From Verrucomicrobiota bacterium (GTDB lineage Bacteria > Verrucomicrobiota > Verrucomicrobiia > Chthoniobacterales > UBA10450), in NCBI GenBank assembly GCA_003218785.1, contig QHOM01000019.1, positions 1 through 24,696 of the forward strand: DNA of 24,696 nt, in the 5' to 3' direction. Position 1 is the stretch's first letter. Each line of letters starts with the position of its first letter. The translations under genes and the position numbers were made by a program. Under the pieces are notes generated by a model. It made no database searches. It was given only the letters and a program-made list of their open reading frames with translations, and was not told where the DNA came from. This document shows positions 23,369 through 24,696 of this stretch, one piece after another.

Positions 23369-24696
23369 ATGTCGAGCGAGCGCAGCTCTTCTACAAAACT
23401 AGAGGGGCGTCTGCCTGTGCACGTGAGGGATTATCCAACATCCTGGCAGCGCAAAACGATGTGGGCGGGCCTGACCGCCTTCTTTGTTGTCCTCCTTATC
23501 ATAATCGTCGGCGCCGTGATCTGGACCGGTGCCAATATCATCAGCTTTCTCCAGCCAATCTTGATTCCTGTCGCCATCGCGATGATTCTTACTTATCTCC
23601 TCGATCCGCTGGTGACGAAAATGTCTAGAGGAACGCTCAGTCGCACCAAAGCGGTCGCTCTTCTCTTCGCGATTGCCTTTTTTGCATTGGGCGGATTGGT
23701 TGCCTGGCTCGTCCCAACCATCTCAATCCAAAGCGCAAATTTCGCCAAGGAAGTTCCTGCGTACACAGAAAAAGCGCGCGACCGCATCGTCGATCTTATC
23801 TATCGATTCGACCAAACGTTCGGGTTATTTGGCGGAGTACACGGAAAGTCAGCATCGACGAGTTTCACAAACTGGCTGATCGGCCCTGCCTCTCCTTCTC
23901 CTCATCCGCAACCAACCCGGACTGTGCCTGCTTCGCCACCCGCGCCGCAGGCGTTCGCGTCACCGAGTGAAACAATAGCGCCTAGTCCATCCAAGCTTTC
24001 GACTGCCGAACGCCAACGCATCCAAGCTTACGTAGAAAAACAAATTCCAAATATCCAGCGGGCGCTTCCGACGTTGACGGAAAAGTTCTGGGGAATTTTG
24101 AAGAAAAGCATCGGTGGATTTCTCGGGGTAACAGGGTTTTTGCTCAGCCTTATTCTGGTTCCGATCTATTTATTTTTCTTGCTAACCGAAAAGCCGCGCA
24201 TCGAAGAGAGATGGAAAGATTACCTGCCGCTGCGCGCGTCGCCCCTTAAGGACGAAGTCGCGGAAACATTGTCAGAGATCAATAAGTACATCACCGCTTA
24301 TTTTCGGGGACAGCTGCTTGTTTGTTTGGTGGATGGCGTCCTCATCGGTACCGCTCTAACGCTTATCGGGCTCAATTTTGCGCCACTGATTGGTCTGCTC
24401 GTCGTCATCCTTACGATGGTCCCGTACATCGGGATAATCGTTTGCTGGGTGCCAGCCGTTCTTATTGCTGCTTTTCAATGGGGTGATTGGCTGCACCCGA
24501 TTGGTGTAACGCTCATTTTCATCGTGATACAAAATCTCGAAGGCATCTTCTATGCCCCGCGTATTGTGGGAAATTATGTCGGCTTGCATCCAATGACAGT
24601 GATCGTGTCAATCTTTGTCTGGGGCCTCATCATCGGCGGAGTGCTCGGCCCCCTCCTAGCGGTGCCGTTGACCGCAACAATCAAGGTTTTGCTGGG
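23369..24696 (+). CDS. AI-2E family (PerM-like) permease, C-terminus off the window
   Basis: 442 codons are open to the window edge. A hydrophilic start (MSSERSSSTKLEGRLPVHVR) is followed by membrane segments near AFFVVLLIIIVGAVIW, the family block FLQPILIPVAIAMILTYLLD, and AVALLFAIAFFALGGLVAWL. After the large hydrophilic loop come FLGVTGFLLSLILVPIYLFF, INKYITAYFRGQLLVCLVDG, GLLVVILTMVPYIGIIV, and IQNLEGIFYAPRIVGNYVGL, a conserved family signature. Members have been linked to AI-2 or indole export or to Na+/H+ antiport; substrate is undefined here. The loop carries an unusual Pro/Ser-rich insert (about 170-212). GTG 23360 is an in-frame alternative start that overlaps the TPR gene's stop (GTGA), so the two genes are co-transcribed. 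Confidence 0.92.
   Translation, partial: MSSERSSSTKLEGRLPVHVRDYPTSWQRKTMWAGLTAFFVVLLIIIVGAVIWTGANIISFLQPILIPVAIAMILTYLLDPLVTKMSRGTLSRTKAVALLFAIAFFALGGLVAWLVPTISIQSANFAKEVPAYTEKARDRIVDLIYRFDQTFGLFGGVHGKSASTSFTNWLIGPASPSPHPQPTRTVPASPPAPQAFASPSETIAPSPSKLSTAERQRIQAYVEKQIPNIQRALPTLTEKFWGILKKSIGGFLGVTGFLLSLILVPIYLFFLLTEKPRIEERWKDYLPLRASPLKDEVAETLSEINKYITAYFRGQLLVCLVDGVLIGTALTLIGLNFAPLIGLLVVILTMVPYIGIIVCWVPAVLIAAFQWGDWLHPIGVTLIFIVIQNLEGIFYAPRIVGNYVGLHPMTVIVSIFVWGLIIGGVLGPLLAVPLTATIKVLL

Noticed and set aside
1..24696. CRISPR array, insertion sequence, prophage or toxin-antitoxin system
   Set aside because: No regularly spaced repeats, transposase, integrase or phage structural genes were seen on either strand.

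Overview
The window looks like a piece of a soil-type Verrucomicrobiota chromosome (Chthoniobacterales / 'Candidatus Udaeobacter'-like). This is inferred from gene content and style: moderately GC-rich DNA, an LL-diaminopimelate aminotransferase, a hopanoid pair (hpnH-shc), a 34-residue COX24/mS38-type basic protein, a sigma/anti-sigma pair of the kind common in that phylum, and families of intergenic palindromes. No database search was possible. There is no phage, IS element or CRISPR array, so this is ordinary chromosome with a strong lipid and envelope flavour.

Layout. 1-453 (-) is the start of a Spinster-like MFS transporter, divergent from 501-2699 (+), an Aas-like fusion of a PlsC acyltransferase and an acyl-ACP/AMP ligase. 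A truncated Stf0 sulfotransferase (2724-3083) follows, then a second PlsC acyltransferase whose stop overlaps the start of an alpha/beta hydrolase (3378-5110). From 5184 to 14665 everything is on the minus strand. In order of transcription this is hpnH-shc (hopanoids), a Mn-type superoxide dismutase, dapL, a divergent ECF sigma factor with a membrane-anchored partner, a CAU-anticodon tRNA, and a lipase-maturation-factor (LMF1-like) protein followed by an SGNH hydrolase. From 14867 the strand is mostly plus: a small lipoprotein, a convergent MarC protein (-), an exported M3 metallopeptidase, a HIT-family protein, a hotdog thioesterase, a SAM methyltransferase and an M28-type peptidase (both broken), the small basic protein, an exported TPR protein, and an AI-2E-family permease that runs off the end.

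How the genes fit together. About eight genes act or may act on acyl lipids or membranes: Aas-like ligase, two PlsC domains, alpha/beta hydrolase, SGNH hydrolase, LMF1 homologue, hopanoid synthesis and thioesterase. The most interesting grouping is the two-gene LMF1-SGNH unit, which suggests a chaperone-client pair. The Aas-like enzyme beside a Spinster-like transporter recalls the lysophospholipid recycling pair lplT-aas of enterobacteria.

Between about 18.2 and 21.1 kb three of four genes carry reading-frame lesions: four single-base indels at short G or C runs, plus a lost peptidase catalytic domain. This is either a decaying stretch or a patch of poor assembly. Neighbouring long genes are intact.
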